Positions 53,002 through 62,215 of a stretch of DNA of 64,000 nt are shown here, piece by piece (within the stretch, counting starts at the first letter, position 1; each line of letters opens with the position of its first letter). The notes below the pieces were generated by a model, which searched no databases, had not been told where the DNA came from, and saw only the letters and a program-made list of their open reading frames with translations. The DNA is from Clostridiaceae bacterium (GTDB lineage: Bacteria > Bacillota > Clostridia > DSM-8532): assembly GCA_012521705.1 (NCBI GenBank), contig JAAYLX010000025.1, positions 1 through 64,000 of the forward strand, in the 5' to 3' direction. The position numbers and the translations under genes are program-made.

Positions 53002-55436
53002 AGATAACCTTGCTGGATATTAAAGGGTTTGGAAAATTCAATAACCTCAACATAAAGCCATCAGAGGGATTCAATATTGTTTATGAAGATAACGAAGCCG
53101 GGAAAACCACTTTGCAGGCTTTTATCCGGGCTATGCTCTATGGGCTGAAGGGCGGAAGGAAGAGCAGGGACGGAAGTCTTCCTCCGCTTAAGCAATATAA
53201 ACCCTGGAACGGAGACCAGTATTCCGGAATTCTTGAATACAGGCTTGATGATGGCTCGGGTTTCAGAATAGGCAGGAACTTTGACAAGGGGTCTGCCCAT
53301 ATATATGATGACCGTGCCAACGACATAACCAATGAGTTCCCCCACTGCAAGGAAACAGGGCCCAGATTTGCAGAGGAGCATCTGGGTGTTGACGAGGAAT
53401 CTTTTGAACACAGTGTTTTCATACGGCAGATGCAATGCGCCATAGATAACGACGGGAGAAAAGTCCTGGTTGAGAAGTTGTCCAACCTGACAGCCACCGG
53501 AAGTGAGGACCTGTCACTTACCCGGGCGGTCGGGGGGCTTGAGGACGCCCTTTTGGAATATGTCGGAACTGAAAGAAGCACGACAAGGCCATTAGACCTC
53601 GTAAACGCACGACTGGATGATCTGGCAAGCAGAAAGAAGGAGCTTATTGAGCTCAATGAAAAATATCTGGACATTGCGCTGAAACTGCGGGAGAAAAAAG
53701 AACTGGTCAGAAAGTTAAACGAGGAACTTGAAAAGAAAAAGATATTTAGGGGAATAATCAGGCTTAATATCCTGAAATCCAAAAAAACCGAATATGAAGA
53801 GCTTCATGGAAAATTGGAGGCTTTAAGGCATAAGCTGGATGAATGTTCAAGGAAGGCAGAAGAAAACAGGTGCTTTGAAAATATCAGCGATTCCCAGATT
53901 TCAAGAGCCTCAATCCTGCTATATGATTTGAAGAAAACTGAAGAGGACTTGTCGGCTTTAGAGGAGTCCATTAAGGAACTCCGCGAAAAAATCTCCGGGT
54001 TGGAAATTAATCTGGATCCGGAAGAAACTTTCAGGCAGAAAACCGAACTTATTGAGGCAAAGCTAAAGGAGCAGGAACAAGTCCGGCAGCAAACCGAAGA
54101 GAAGTCAAAACGCGCACACAACAAGAAAAAGATTGCGATACCGGCATTAATGGCTACCATCGTATTTTTGACAGCATTTTTTGCCACTTCCTCGCCTGTC
54201 TTTGCAGTATTGGCGGTTGTTTCGGCCATAGGTGCTGCTGTCCTGTTGTTAACTGGTTCATCAAAAGCCGAAACAAGGCAGGACAATATTGCGCCGGATT
54301 TATCGCAGACGCTTAAGAAATGCGGCTTTGAAAACTTAAGCCAGTATATTGATTATAAAGAAGGCCAGGCAAAGGAAAGAAGCCTTCTCGAACATAGCAG
54401 GCAGAAGCTTTCGGAGAATGCGAAAAATTCAGAAAATCTTCGGACTAAACTGGAGCAAATTGACGCTGAACTTGGTGAGATATTCAGGGCGGCGGGATTA
54501 AGCCATATAACAGATAAAGACGAAGCATTAAAAATCCTGAAAGATGGAAGGGAATTACTCAATAACACCAAAATAACCCAAAAAGAGCTTTTGACAGAGA
54601 TTAACGGGATTGAAAACAACTTAAGAACCATCCTGCGAGAAGCAGGAACAATAATCGGAGAGCCTTCAGCAGACTATGAATCACTCTTACGTACCATAAA
54701 TGAACTGGAAGGTAAACTAAGTGCTGATGATAAAATAATTCATGAAGAAGTCTCCGGAAACCAGGATTTCTTAAATGGAACAACCGGTTTAAGCGGCATT
54801 AATAGAATTGAGGACGAAATAAAGGACCTCACAGATAGGATAAACGAAGCCAATCTCGAGACGGCAGCTCTGGAAGTTCATTTACAGCAGGCTCCATCCG
54901 AAGGAGAACTTGCAAGGGTAATGGAGGAAACTGAAATATTCATGGCCAGAAAAAATGAATTGGAGAAGATGGGTTCGGCCATGAAACTGGCAATACAGGT
55001 TTTGAAGGAAACTGCATTAAAAATGCAGCGTGATTTTATACCCGCCCTCAACAGCGAAATGGGCAGAATAATGGGCACTCTTACATCCGACAGGTATTCA
55101 AAGGTGTCTGCCAACGACAGGCTTCAACTGAATTTGGAGGTACCTGAAACCTATGAGCTGATTCCGGTCAACCTGTTAAGCGGAGGAACCATTGACCAGG
55201 TGTATTTTAGTATGCGCCTTGCTGCTGCAAGATTGTTGGAAAAAGGCAGGGAGACAATGCCGATATTCCTGGACGAGCCCTTTGCCCAGTACGATGAAAA
55301 CCGTACAAGAAAAGCCTTTGAACTGTTGAAAGAAATCTCGGAAGAAAGGCAAATCTTTTTCTTCACTTGCAGGGAAAGGGAGTATGAGCTTTCCAAAGAA
55401 ATCTTCGGCTCTGAAATAAACAGAATAAGACTTTAG
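52998..55436 (+). CDS. SbcC/YhaN-like AAA ATPase with mid-protein membrane segments
   Basis: About 812 residues from ATG 52998 (ATGA overlap with the nuclease gene; an in-frame GTG/ATG at 52980 is less likely). Walker A EDNEAGKTT near the N-terminus, long coiled coils (about 190-370 and 440-690), signature LLSGGTIDQVYFSMRLA and Walker B IFLDEPFAQYDE are present. Between the coils lies a hydrophobic hairpin (about 380-425) in place of the Zn hook. This is typical of YhaN rather than SbcC and suggests membrane tethering. Confidence 0.87.
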   Translation: MKITLLDIKGFGKFNNLNIKPSEGFNIVYEDNEAGKTTLQAFIRAMLYGLKGGRKSRDGSLPPLKQYKPWNGDQYSGILEYRLDDGSGFRIGRNFDKGSAHIYDDRANDITNEFPHCKETGPRFAEEHLGVDEESFEHSVFIRQMQCAIDNDGRKVLVEKLSNLTATGSEDLSLTRAVGGLEDALLEYVGTERSTTRPLDLVNARLDDLASRKKELIELNEKYLDIALKLREKKELVRKLNEELEKKKIFRGIIRLNILKSKKTEYEELHGKLEALRHKLDECSRKAEENRCFENISDSQISRASILLYDLKKTEEDLSALEESIKELREKISGLEINLDPEETFRQKTELIEAKLKEQEQVRQQTEEKSKRAHNKKKIAIPALMATIVFLTAFFATSSPVFAVLAVVSAIGAAVLLLTGSSKAETRQDNIAPDLSQTLKKCGFENLSQYIDYKEGQAKERSLLEHSRQKLSENAKNSENLRTKLEQIDAELGEIFRAAGLSHITDKDEALKILKDGRELLNNTKITQKELLTEINGIENNLRTILREAGTIIGEPSADYESLLRTINELEGKLSADDKIIHEEVSGNQDFLNGTTGLSGINRIEDEIKDLTDRINEANLETAALEVHLQQAPSEGELARVMEETEIFMARKNELEKMGSAMKLAIQVLKETALKMQRDFIPALNSEMGRIMGTLTSDRYSKVSANDRLQLNLEVPETYELIPVNLLSGGTIDQVYFSMRLAAARLLEKGRETMPIFLDEPFAQYDENRTRKAFELLKEISEERQIFFFTCREREYELSKEIFGSEINRIRL

Positions 55437-55580
55437 CCTTTCTGATATTTGACGAATAAAATTGATCTAATGAATTAAATCAAATGCTTTCAATTTTCGA
55501 ATATTCCAATTTTCATAAGTTTCTTTCTGCTGGCATAATCTGAAGCCCTTATTGAAAGAATATCACATGAGGTGAAGATT

Positions 55581-56039
55581 ATGAAAAAGTATGGAAGAAG
55601 CTTTCTTGCTTTTCTTGCACTTCTATTGATTTCTTCCTTTATATTTTTACCACAGAAAAGCATGGGCGCCGGTACCGGCAGAATCAGCGACGTACAGCTT
55701 CTGGCCAGAGCCATCAACGGGGAAGCCAGAGGCGAGCCTTATGAGGGCCAGGTGGCAGTGGGAGCGGTGATACTTAACCGCGTAAAATCGCCTAATTTCC
55801 CTAACAGCATTGCGGGTGTAATCTATCAGCCCGGCGCTTTTACCGCTGTTTCTGACGGTCAGATTAATGTTCCCATTGATCCTAATTCCACAGTTGTAAA
55901 GGCCGCCCAGGACGCATTAAACGGATGGGACCCTACTTACGGATGCCTTTATTACTGGAATCCTGCAACCGCCACAAGCAAATGGATATGGTCAAGAAAA
56001 ATCGTCGTTAAAATTGGAAAACATAACTTCGGCAAATAA
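55581..56039 (+). CDS. sleB: Spore cortex-lytic enzyme SleB (catalytic domain form)
   Basis: 152 residues from ATG 55581 (GAGGTGAAG upstream). A signal peptide (to about residue 30) is followed by a Hydrolase_2 domain, with ARAINGEARGEPYEGQVAVGAVILNRV containing the catalytic Glu. The N-terminal peptidoglycan-binding domain of B. subtilis SleB is missing. Next to ypeB, so SleB rather than CwlJ. Confidence 0.92.
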   Translation: MKKYGRSFLAFLALLLISSFIFLPQKSMGAGTGRISDVQLLARAINGEARGEPYEGQVAVGAVILNRVKSPNFPNSIAGVIYQPGAFTAVSDGQINVPIDPNSTVVKAAQDALNGWDPTYGCLYYWNPATATSKWIWSRKIVVKIGKHNFGK

Positions 56040-56112
56040 ATAAGAAGGACATAAGAGCAGAACAAATCTGATAATTCAATAAGTCAAATTAATCAGGAAA
56101 GGACCGAATGCC

Positions 56113-57531
56113 ATGGGTGAAAACAGAGTAATTGAAAATGACGGCAAAGTGTGCCAGGACAAAGAGACATATTACAGGACGATAAACTGGAATAAGGCGA
56201 AAAATGTCATTATAGCAATTCTCCTTCTGACAACCATATTCGGAGCTTACCAGTATGACAGAGCTAACAAGCTTAAGAACCATTTGAACAATACTTATAA
56301 CCGCGCGTTTTATGAACTGGTGGACTATGTGAGCAATGTTGAGATAATGCTTCTTAAAACAATGATGACTTCTTCACCGGAGCTTACAGTCACTACTTTG
56401 AGGGAATTATCCCAGGAAGCCTACAATGCCGCAAGCAATTTGTCGCAGCTTCCGGTTTCAGTAGGTGCACTTTCAAATACCGAAAAGTTTCTTTCACAGG
56501 TTGCAGATATGTCCCAAAGCATTGCAAGGCAGACAGTCAGGGGCGTGCCAATGTCTGATGAGCAGTACAATACTCTGGCAAGCCTTCATAAGTTCAGCCT
56601 TGAGCTGGAGAAAAGCTTAAACGAGCTTAAAAATGACCTCTCCAACGGAAATTTCAGTTGGGATAATGTCGCCAAAGAAGGAGAGGAAGATTTCAGCCAG
56701 ACCTCTGAAGAAATGCCCAAGACTTTTTCATCCATCGATCAGAGCTTTTCAGAAATGCCCACACTTATTTATGACGGACCTTTTTCAGAGCATATGCAAA
56801 ACCGCAATGCTTTAGGGCTTACAGGACAGCAGGTATCTGAAAACCAGGCAATAGAGAGTCTTGGAAAGTTTTTGGGAAAAGATAAGATAAACAATGTCAC
56901 AAAACTTTCTGACAACAAGAACGGCATAATTGACACTTATAATTTCAAAATAGAGCTTGCGGGAAAGAAAGAACACAGTGTGGTTGAAGCCGATGTGTCA
57001 ATGAAGGGCGGACATGTAATATGGTACCTCTATAACAGACCTGTAGGAGACACAACCATTGATATTGACAAGGCCAAGGCAATAGGATTGAAGTTCCTCG
57101 AGGACAGGGGCTACAAAAACATGAAGGATACCTATTACCTTGAGACCAACGGTATAGCAACCATCAACTATGCATACACCAAGGATGGAATAACATATTA
57201 TCCCGACCTTATAAAAGTCAAGGTAGCCCTGGACAATGGAGAGGTAGTGGGTTTTGAAGCGAAAGGATATTTTATGAATCATACGGAACGTAATCTGGCA
57301 GCTCCTAAGATATCCCAGCAAGAAGCCAGGGCAAAGGTTATAAGAGGTGAAAGTATCAAAGCCTCAGGATTGGCGCTTATACCAACCGACTATGGTACCG
57401 AGATCCTGTGCTATGAATTTATCGGAAAGCTTGAAGAAAAGGACTTTCTTGTTTATATTAACGCAGAAACCGGAGCAGAGGAAGAGGTACTGCTTATTCT
57501 CAATACCGATGACGGAGTTCTTACCATGTAA
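56113..57531 (+). CDS. ypeB: Germination protein YpeB
   Basis: 472 residues. One membrane helix near 34-52 is followed by a helical domain with the SleB-stabilising region and three C-terminal PepSY-like repeats (e.g. QAIESLGKFLG, KAKAIGLKFLEDRGY, ARAKVIRGESI). YpeB and SleB are co-produced in the forespore and each protects the other. AGGAAAGG precedes the ATG. Confidence 0.93.
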   Translation: MGENRVIENDGKVCQDKETYYRTINWNKAKNVIIAILLLTTIFGAYQYDRANKLKNHLNNTYNRAFYELVDYVSNVEIMLLKTMMTSSPELTVTTLRELSQEAYNAASNLSQLPVSVGALSNTEKFLSQVADMSQSIARQTVRGVPMSDEQYNTLASLHKFSLELEKSLNELKNDLSNGNFSWDNVAKEGEEDFSQTSEEMPKTFSSIDQSFSEMPTLIYDGPFSEHMQNRNALGLTGQQVSENQAIESLGKFLGKDKINNVTKLSDNKNGIIDTYNFKIELAGKKEHSVVEADVSMKGGHVIWYLYNRPVGDTTIDIDKAKAIGLKFLEDRGYKNMKDTYYLETNGIATINYAYTKDGITYYPDLIKVKVALDNGEVVGFEAKGYFMNHTERNLAAPKISQQEARAKVIRGESIKASGLALIPTDYGTEILCYEFIGKLEEKDFLVYINAETGAEEEVLLILNTDDGVLTM

Positions 57532-57660
57532 AAATGTAAAAAGTTATTGAATTAATTCCTGCAGACGGTTGTACTGTGCGGATATATGATATGGGGTCTT
57601 ACCTTTATTAAAGATCAAGGAAAAGTAATAAAAAATAAATAGCATAAAGGCAATTAGAAA

Positions 57661-57706
57661 AAGGACTGTCGCTGAATCAAAATATTTTTGATTCGGGGCA
57701 GTCCTT
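57661..57706 (-). terminator. Terminator for the minus-strand dnaD-dnaC unit
   Basis: AAGGACTG...CTGAATCAAAA pairs with TTTTGATTC...CAGTCCTT; on the minus strand the stem is followed by TTTTTC. It may also stop ypeB transcription. Confidence 0.8.
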
Positions 57707-57758
57707 CTAACTACATACACCAGTTCTTTGAATTTAAATCCGGACAATTAAGATTTAT

Positions 57759-58778
57759 TTATGAGATTTTACTTTTTATTCTTATATCATCACCAAAAAA
57801 GTGGAAGGTATCAAATTCGCCTACAATCCGGGATGCAATGCGCTCATTGTATTCCTGGAAAAGCCGTCTTATGTCAAGGTTGGATGAAATTATGGTCTTT
57901 GCAATATTAGTGGTATCCCTGTTTCTGCGTAGTTCTATAAGTGTCAAAAGTTCTGCGTACCGGGAATCGCTTGCCGGCTCTGTGCCAAGATCATCCAAAA
58001 TGAGCAGGTTTGCTGTAATAAGGTTTTTATACGCCTGTTCGGAATATGCATCATCATACCCGACATTGACACGGTGCCTGTGTATTATGGAAAACAATAA
58101 CGGGGCAGAAATATAAAGCACTGTATAGCCCTTCTTCATAAGCTCAATACCTGTGCTTTTTGCCATAAAGGTCTTGCCGGTTCCTGTTTCCCCGAAAAAG
58201 TACATGTTCCTTGTTTCTTTGTTGTTTATATTATCAACAAAATCAAGGCATTTCTTCTTTATTGAGAGAATCTGATCCCTGGGTGAGACATCCGTCCCGT
58301 ATTTTTTCCGGTCCGCTTTATCTGAAAAATAGGATTCTTTGAAGAACTCAAAACCTGTTTTCCTGTCGCCCAGGATATTCGAAAACTCGTAGAGGCGCTC
58401 AAGATAAAGTTTGTTATAACAGGAGCATGGAGTAAGAGTTCCCGATTCATGGGCGATATAGCCTCTGTCCTCGCAGACGGGGCATACGAAAACCGGCTCC
58501 AGATAGTTGGCTGGATAATTATTTGCCATAAGCAGTTCTTCTTTACGTTTGTTAAGCGAATTTATCCGCTCTTCCAAATCGTTGTCATCAAGTGCAGGAG
58601 AATTGCCTGCTACTTTCCCTCTTGCAAATTGCAGGCCGATAAGGGTTATCCGGGAATCTATTGAAGCTATTTCGGGGATTTTGTCATAGACTTCCTGTTT
58701 CCGTCTCTCTGCTTCCCAGATCGCTTTATCCCTGCGTAAGGCAAATTCGTTATCAAGATTGCGCCTGATACTTGACAT
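57759..58778 (-). CDS. DnaC-type helicase loader ATPase
   Basis: 339 residues. An N-terminal helical region is followed by a C-rich CPVCEDRGYI...CSCYN zinc-like motif (about 112-135) and the AAA+ core with Walker A GETGTGKTFMAKS, Walker B LLILDDLGTEPASD and a C-terminal sensor region. It loads the replicative helicase (DnaI/DnaC role). It begins directly after the DnaD-like gene stop on the same strand. Confidence 0.88.
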   Translation of the reverse strand: MSSIRRNLDNEFALRRDKAIWEAERRKQEVYDKIPEIASIDSRITLIGLQFARGKVAGNSPALDDNDLEERINSLNKRKEELLMANNYPANYLEPVFVCPVCEDRGYIAHESGTLTPCSCYNKLYLERLYEFSNILGDRKTGFEFFKESYFSDKADRKKYGTDVSPRDQILSIKKKCLDFVDNINNKETRNMYFFGETGTGKTFMAKSTGIELMKKGYTVLYISAPLLFSIIHRHRVNVGYDDAYSEQAYKNLITANLLILDDLGTEPASDSRYAELLTLIELRRNRDTTNIAKTIISSNLDIRRLFQEYNERIASRIVGEFDTFHFFGDDIRIKSKIS

Positions 58779-59771
58779 TTAGTTACTTTCCTTTCGGATA
58801 ATGGTCGTTTCATTGAGCTTCTCAAAGAAATCATCATCGTATTGCCGCTGCTGGAAATTGTCCCTGCGGGGTACTTTGTCCGAGTCTTTGCCTTGCTTTG
58901 TGTTATTGCCTGCGGCAGCTTCCAGGTAGGCTTTAAGCTGGTCTATGGTTCTTATTCCTTCACTGTGCCATGCGCTTAATACGCTGTGGATATATTTAAA
59001 ATTAGGGTAGGTTTTTCCCGCAGTTTTCTTGAGGGCTTCTTCAATAATGGACATATCGTAATTAAATTCGTTTATCCAGGTTTCAATGTAATTTTCTTCG
59101 ATGGCTGTAATATTTCTTGCAAGCCTTAATACTCTCGCAATTTTGCTGCCGATCTTTTTTACTTTCTCCTGGTTCTCCATGTATTTTTCAAGTTCCCAAT
59201 GGCTGGTTATGCCCTTCTGGTGCCAGGTAGCCCCCACCTTTTCAATGTATTTTATATTAAGTGCATTATTGTCATAGCAGTATTTAAAGAGGCTTACCAT
59301 TACGTCCTCATCAAAATGGTAGTTGTTGAACCAGTTGTCTATTGCAGCATACCAGCTCGGAGCCATAAGCCCCTGGAAAAACATCCTGTTTATTGAGTCA
59401 ATGCACTGGTTCCTTTTTATATTCACCAACGTCTTTTCGTTGACATTGTCCAGCTCGGCGGTTGTTTTCTTTTTGTAGAGCTTTTCAAGCTCCATTTCCT
59501 TTATGTTTGTAATTGTAACAACTTTACCATTGCGTATAACAAGTTTTTCCTGTTCCAAAATTACAAAAGCAGCCTTCACCGCATCATAGGACAGATTCAG
59601 TTTGGCTGCCAGATCTTCAAGATTAACCTGCTTATTGTATTTGCACAAAAATATGCAGTATAGATAGACCTTCACTGCATCCGAAGGGAGGTGCGGCATT
59701 ATGTCACTTAAAAATAAGTCGGGAACAAGTGTATCGGACAACAAAATATCCTTGGCATATTCGAACTGCAT
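58779..59771 (-). CDS. DnaD/DnaB-domain replication initiation protein
   Basis: 330 residues. A winged-helix N-terminal region (about 20-75, SYDAVKAAFVILEQEKLVIR) is followed by two DnaD-like C-terminal domains (about 125-200 and 205-275, with the ...W...GI motifs twice) and a polar tail. It acts with the neighbouring loader in helicase loading at origins or restart forks. Its Pro/Gln-rich tail ends four bases before the next start. Confidence 0.85.
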   Translation of the reverse strand: MQFEYAKDILLSDTLVPDLFLSDIMPHLPSDAVKVYLYCIFLCKYNKQVNLEDLAAKLNLSYDAVKAAFVILEQEKLVIRNGKVVTITNIKEMELEKLYKKKTTAELDNVNEKTLVNIKRNQCIDSINRMFFQGLMAPSWYAAIDNWFNNYHFDEDVMVSLFKYCYDNNALNIKYIEKVGATWHQKGITSHWELEKYMENQEKVKKIGSKIARVLRLARNITAIEENYIETWINEFNYDMSIIEEALKKTAGKTYPNFKYIHSVLSAWHSEGIRTIDQLKAYLEAAAGNNTKQGKDSDKVPRRDNFQQRQYDDDFFEKLNETTIIRKESN

Positions 59772-60011
59772 TTATGTAACCTCTTTTTCTTTGTCCTGTC
59801 TTTTCCGGAATTCCTTGCACCTTTAAAGCATGAACAATTATAACATATTAAAGCCCCGGCATAAAGAGGGACAAAAATTGCGGGGGTTATGACACCTGCT
59901 AAGTTGAAATTATCAATGCTCCAAGGGGAGCCACCCCTTTTTATTTAATAAAAATACCTGTAATGAGAAAGAATAGTTTAGTGCTTATTATATATTATCC
60001 AGAGGTGAAAT
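59772..60011. promoter_or_regulatory. Divergent promoter region between dnaD-like and asparaginase genes
   Basis: 240 bases, AT-rich, no gene. GAGGTGAAATATG marks the asparaginase ribosome site. No strong -10/-35 pair is obvious; TATTATATATTATCC near 59985-60000 is a possible -10. Confidence 0.35.
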
Positions 60012-61073
60012 ATGCCGCAATTAGTTGTAAGGACCCGGTCGGGCAGGGTGGAAAGCATCCATCATGGATATATCTGTGTCACCGATTCAGACGGAAAGAT
60101 TCGTTACAGTATCGGAAACCCTCAGGCAAGGATTTTTTTGAGGTCATCGGGTAAACCCATCATTGCCAATGCATTCGTAAAATCCGGAGCAATGGAAAAA
60201 TACAATATATCCCTTAAAGAGCTTGCAGTAATATGTTCTTCCCACGAAGGCCTTTCCGTTCACAGACGGCTTGTTAAATCCATACTGAAAAAAGTGGGAG
60301 CCAGTGAAAAGGACCTCGAATGCGGACATAAATATCCTGAGAACCAAAAAGTCCACGATGCTCTCGTAAAACTTGGGAAAAGGCCTACTCCCATTTTCAG
60401 CAATTGTTCGGGAAAGCATGCGGGCTTGATAGCCCTATGCAAGTATTATGGTTTTCCAGTTGAAGGTTATTCAAAAATTGACCATCCTGTTCAGCAATTG
60501 ATAAGAGGCACATTTGCAGAGCTGCTGGACCTTTCCACTGAGGATATTATTCAGGGAACGGACGGCTGCACCTTGCCCTCATGTAACTTATCACTTTACC
60601 AGCATTCCTATCTCTATGCACTCCTCGCCCACGGCTATGGACATAAAGGAAGCTACAACGACAGCTTCGGCCTTATCCAAAAAGCAATGACAACTTATCC
60701 CGAAATCATTAGAGGCAAAGGAACTCTTGACAGTGACATGATATTTTTCTCCAAGGGAAAAGCCATTGGAAAGATCGGCGCTGAGGGCATCTATTGCCTT
60801 GCAATCCCGGAAAAGAAACTGGGCGTGTGCATAAAGATATTTGACGGACATCCCTGGGCGAGCTATCCTGTTGCGGTTAAGATTTTGCAGGAACTCGGGG
60901 TAATTGATGAATGGGTGGTAAAAAAACTTGAAAAATGGGCTTTACCGGCTGTAAAAGATGACAAAGGCAATGAAGTTGGCTACCTTCATCCTGTTTTCAG
61001 CATTGTAAATAACGAGACAGGAAGCTTTGAGCCGGGGGATGCTTTTCCGAAGGGAGGGGCTCCCGCATGGTGA
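60012..61073 (+). CDS. Asparaginase of the Rhizobium type II (AsnA/ReAV-like) family, copy 1
   Basis: 353 residues. The catalytic SSGKP, the NCSGKHAGL motif and the TDGC motif match the Ser-Lys/Zn-site residues of R. etli ReAIV/ReAV. This family is unrelated to E. coli AnsA/B. It converts asparagine (or a related amide) to aspartate and ammonia. The last seven bases overlap the start of copy 2. Confidence 0.85.
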   Translation: MPQLVVRTRSGRVESIHHGYICVTDSDGKIRYSIGNPQARIFLRSSGKPIIANAFVKSGAMEKYNISLKELAVICSSHEGLSVHRRLVKSILKKVGASEKDLECGHKYPENQKVHDALVKLGKRPTPIFSNCSGKHAGLIALCKYYGFPVEGYSKIDHPVQQLIRGTFAELLDLSTEDIIQGTDGCTLPSCNLSLYQHSYLYALLAHGYGHKGSYNDSFGLIQKAMTTYPEIIRGKGTLDSDMIFFSKGKAIGKIGAEGIYCLAIPEKKLGVCIKIFDGHPWASYPVAVKILQELGVIDEWVVKKLEKWALPAVKDDKGNEVGYLHPVFSIVNNETGSFEPGDAFPKGGAPAW

Positions 61074-62095
61074 CACTGGCTGCGGTAACAAGAAGCGGGT
61101 TTGTTGAAAGCATACATCAGGGATATATATGCGTTGTAGATGGTGACGGAAAGGTCGTATATCAGAAAGGTGATATCGATACGCGAATATTCTTCCGTTC
61201 TTCCGCAAAACCAATTCAGGTCATCCCTTTTATCCAGTCCGGGGGAGCAAAGGCCATGAACTACACATTAAAGGAACTGGCAATAGCCTGTGCTTCACAT
61301 ACGGGGGAAGCTCAGCACCAGGAAACTGTTCTGAAGATTCTGGAAAGATTAGGCTTAGATGCTGACCAACTTCACTGCGGTGTTATGAGCCCGTATAACC
61401 CCGAAGAAAACAAAAAGCTGATAGCAAAGAATGAAAAGCCCACCACCTTACATGCAAGCTGCTCCGGAAAACATACCGCCATGCTGGCATATTGCAAATA
61501 CAGAGGATATGACATTACAGATTATGAAAACCCGGATCATCCTTTGCAGAAGGAAATACTAAAAACATTGTGCGAGTTTACAGAGGAACCGGAAAAATCA
61601 ATATCCATAGGAGTTGACGGTTGCGGGCTTCCAATTTTTATGCTTCCGGTAAGAAAGATGGCCTTGTCCTATGCAAGAATAACAAAGTATTCACAGGATG
61701 AGAAAAACCAATATTATGATGCGTGCAGAACAATATTTGAAGCAATGAATGCACATCCTGAAATGGTTGCGGGAACAAAAGAATTTGATACGGAACTCAT
61801 GGAGGTAACCAAGGGCAAATTAATTGCCAAAATCGGAGCTGAAGCAGTGTACTGCCTGGGCATAAAAAACGGAAATCTGGGTATTTGCGTAAAAATAGCC
61901 GATGGGGGAGAGAGGGCGGTATACCCTGTTGTAATGCAGATTTTGCTGGAGCTCGGTGTACTGGACAAATCCGAATACAGTAAGTTGGAACACTGGCACA
62001 AGTTTGAGCTCAAAAACTACCGGGATGAGCACATAGGAGACATTATTCCGGTATTTCACCTGAAAGAAGAGGTGTATCCCGGCAAAAAAATCTGA
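61067..62095 (+). CDS. Asparaginase of the Rhizobium type II family, copy 2
   Basis: 342 residues. RSSAKPIQ, SCSGKHTAMLAYC and GVDGCGLP carry the same catalytic and zinc residues as copy 1, with clear but moderate similarity between the two along their length. Start ATG 61067 overlaps the preceding stop, so both are translated from one message. Divergence suggests different substrates or a heteromeric enzyme. Confidence 0.85.
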   Translation: MVTLAAVTRSGFVESIHQGYICVVDGDGKVVYQKGDIDTRIFFRSSAKPIQVIPFIQSGGAKAMNYTLKELAIACASHTGEAQHQETVLKILERLGLDADQLHCGVMSPYNPEENKKLIAKNEKPTTLHASCSGKHTAMLAYCKYRGYDITDYENPDHPLQKEILKTLCEFTEEPEKSISIGVDGCGLPIFMLPVRKMALSYARITKYSQDEKNQYYDACRTIFEAMNAHPEMVAGTKEFDTELMEVTKGKLIAKIGAEAVYCLGIKNGNLGICVKIADGGERAVYPVVMQILLELGVLDKSEYSKLEHWHKFELKNYRDEHIGDIIPVFHLKEEVYPGKKI

Positions 62096-62166
62096 AGCTC
62101 TTTCATGTAAAGAAAATGTAATGCAAAGGCATAAAAAAAGAACTCCGGAATGTCGATAAAATAATT

Positions 62167-62194
62167 GTAAAGTCTGCACTTTACCGATTTTTTT
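62167..62194 (+). terminator. Terminator after the asparaginase pair
   Basis: GTAAAGT and ACTTTAC enclose loop CTGC, followed by CGA and seven T's. Confidence 0.8.
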
Positions 62195-62215
62195 GTGCAA
62201 CCGGAGGAGTTATCC

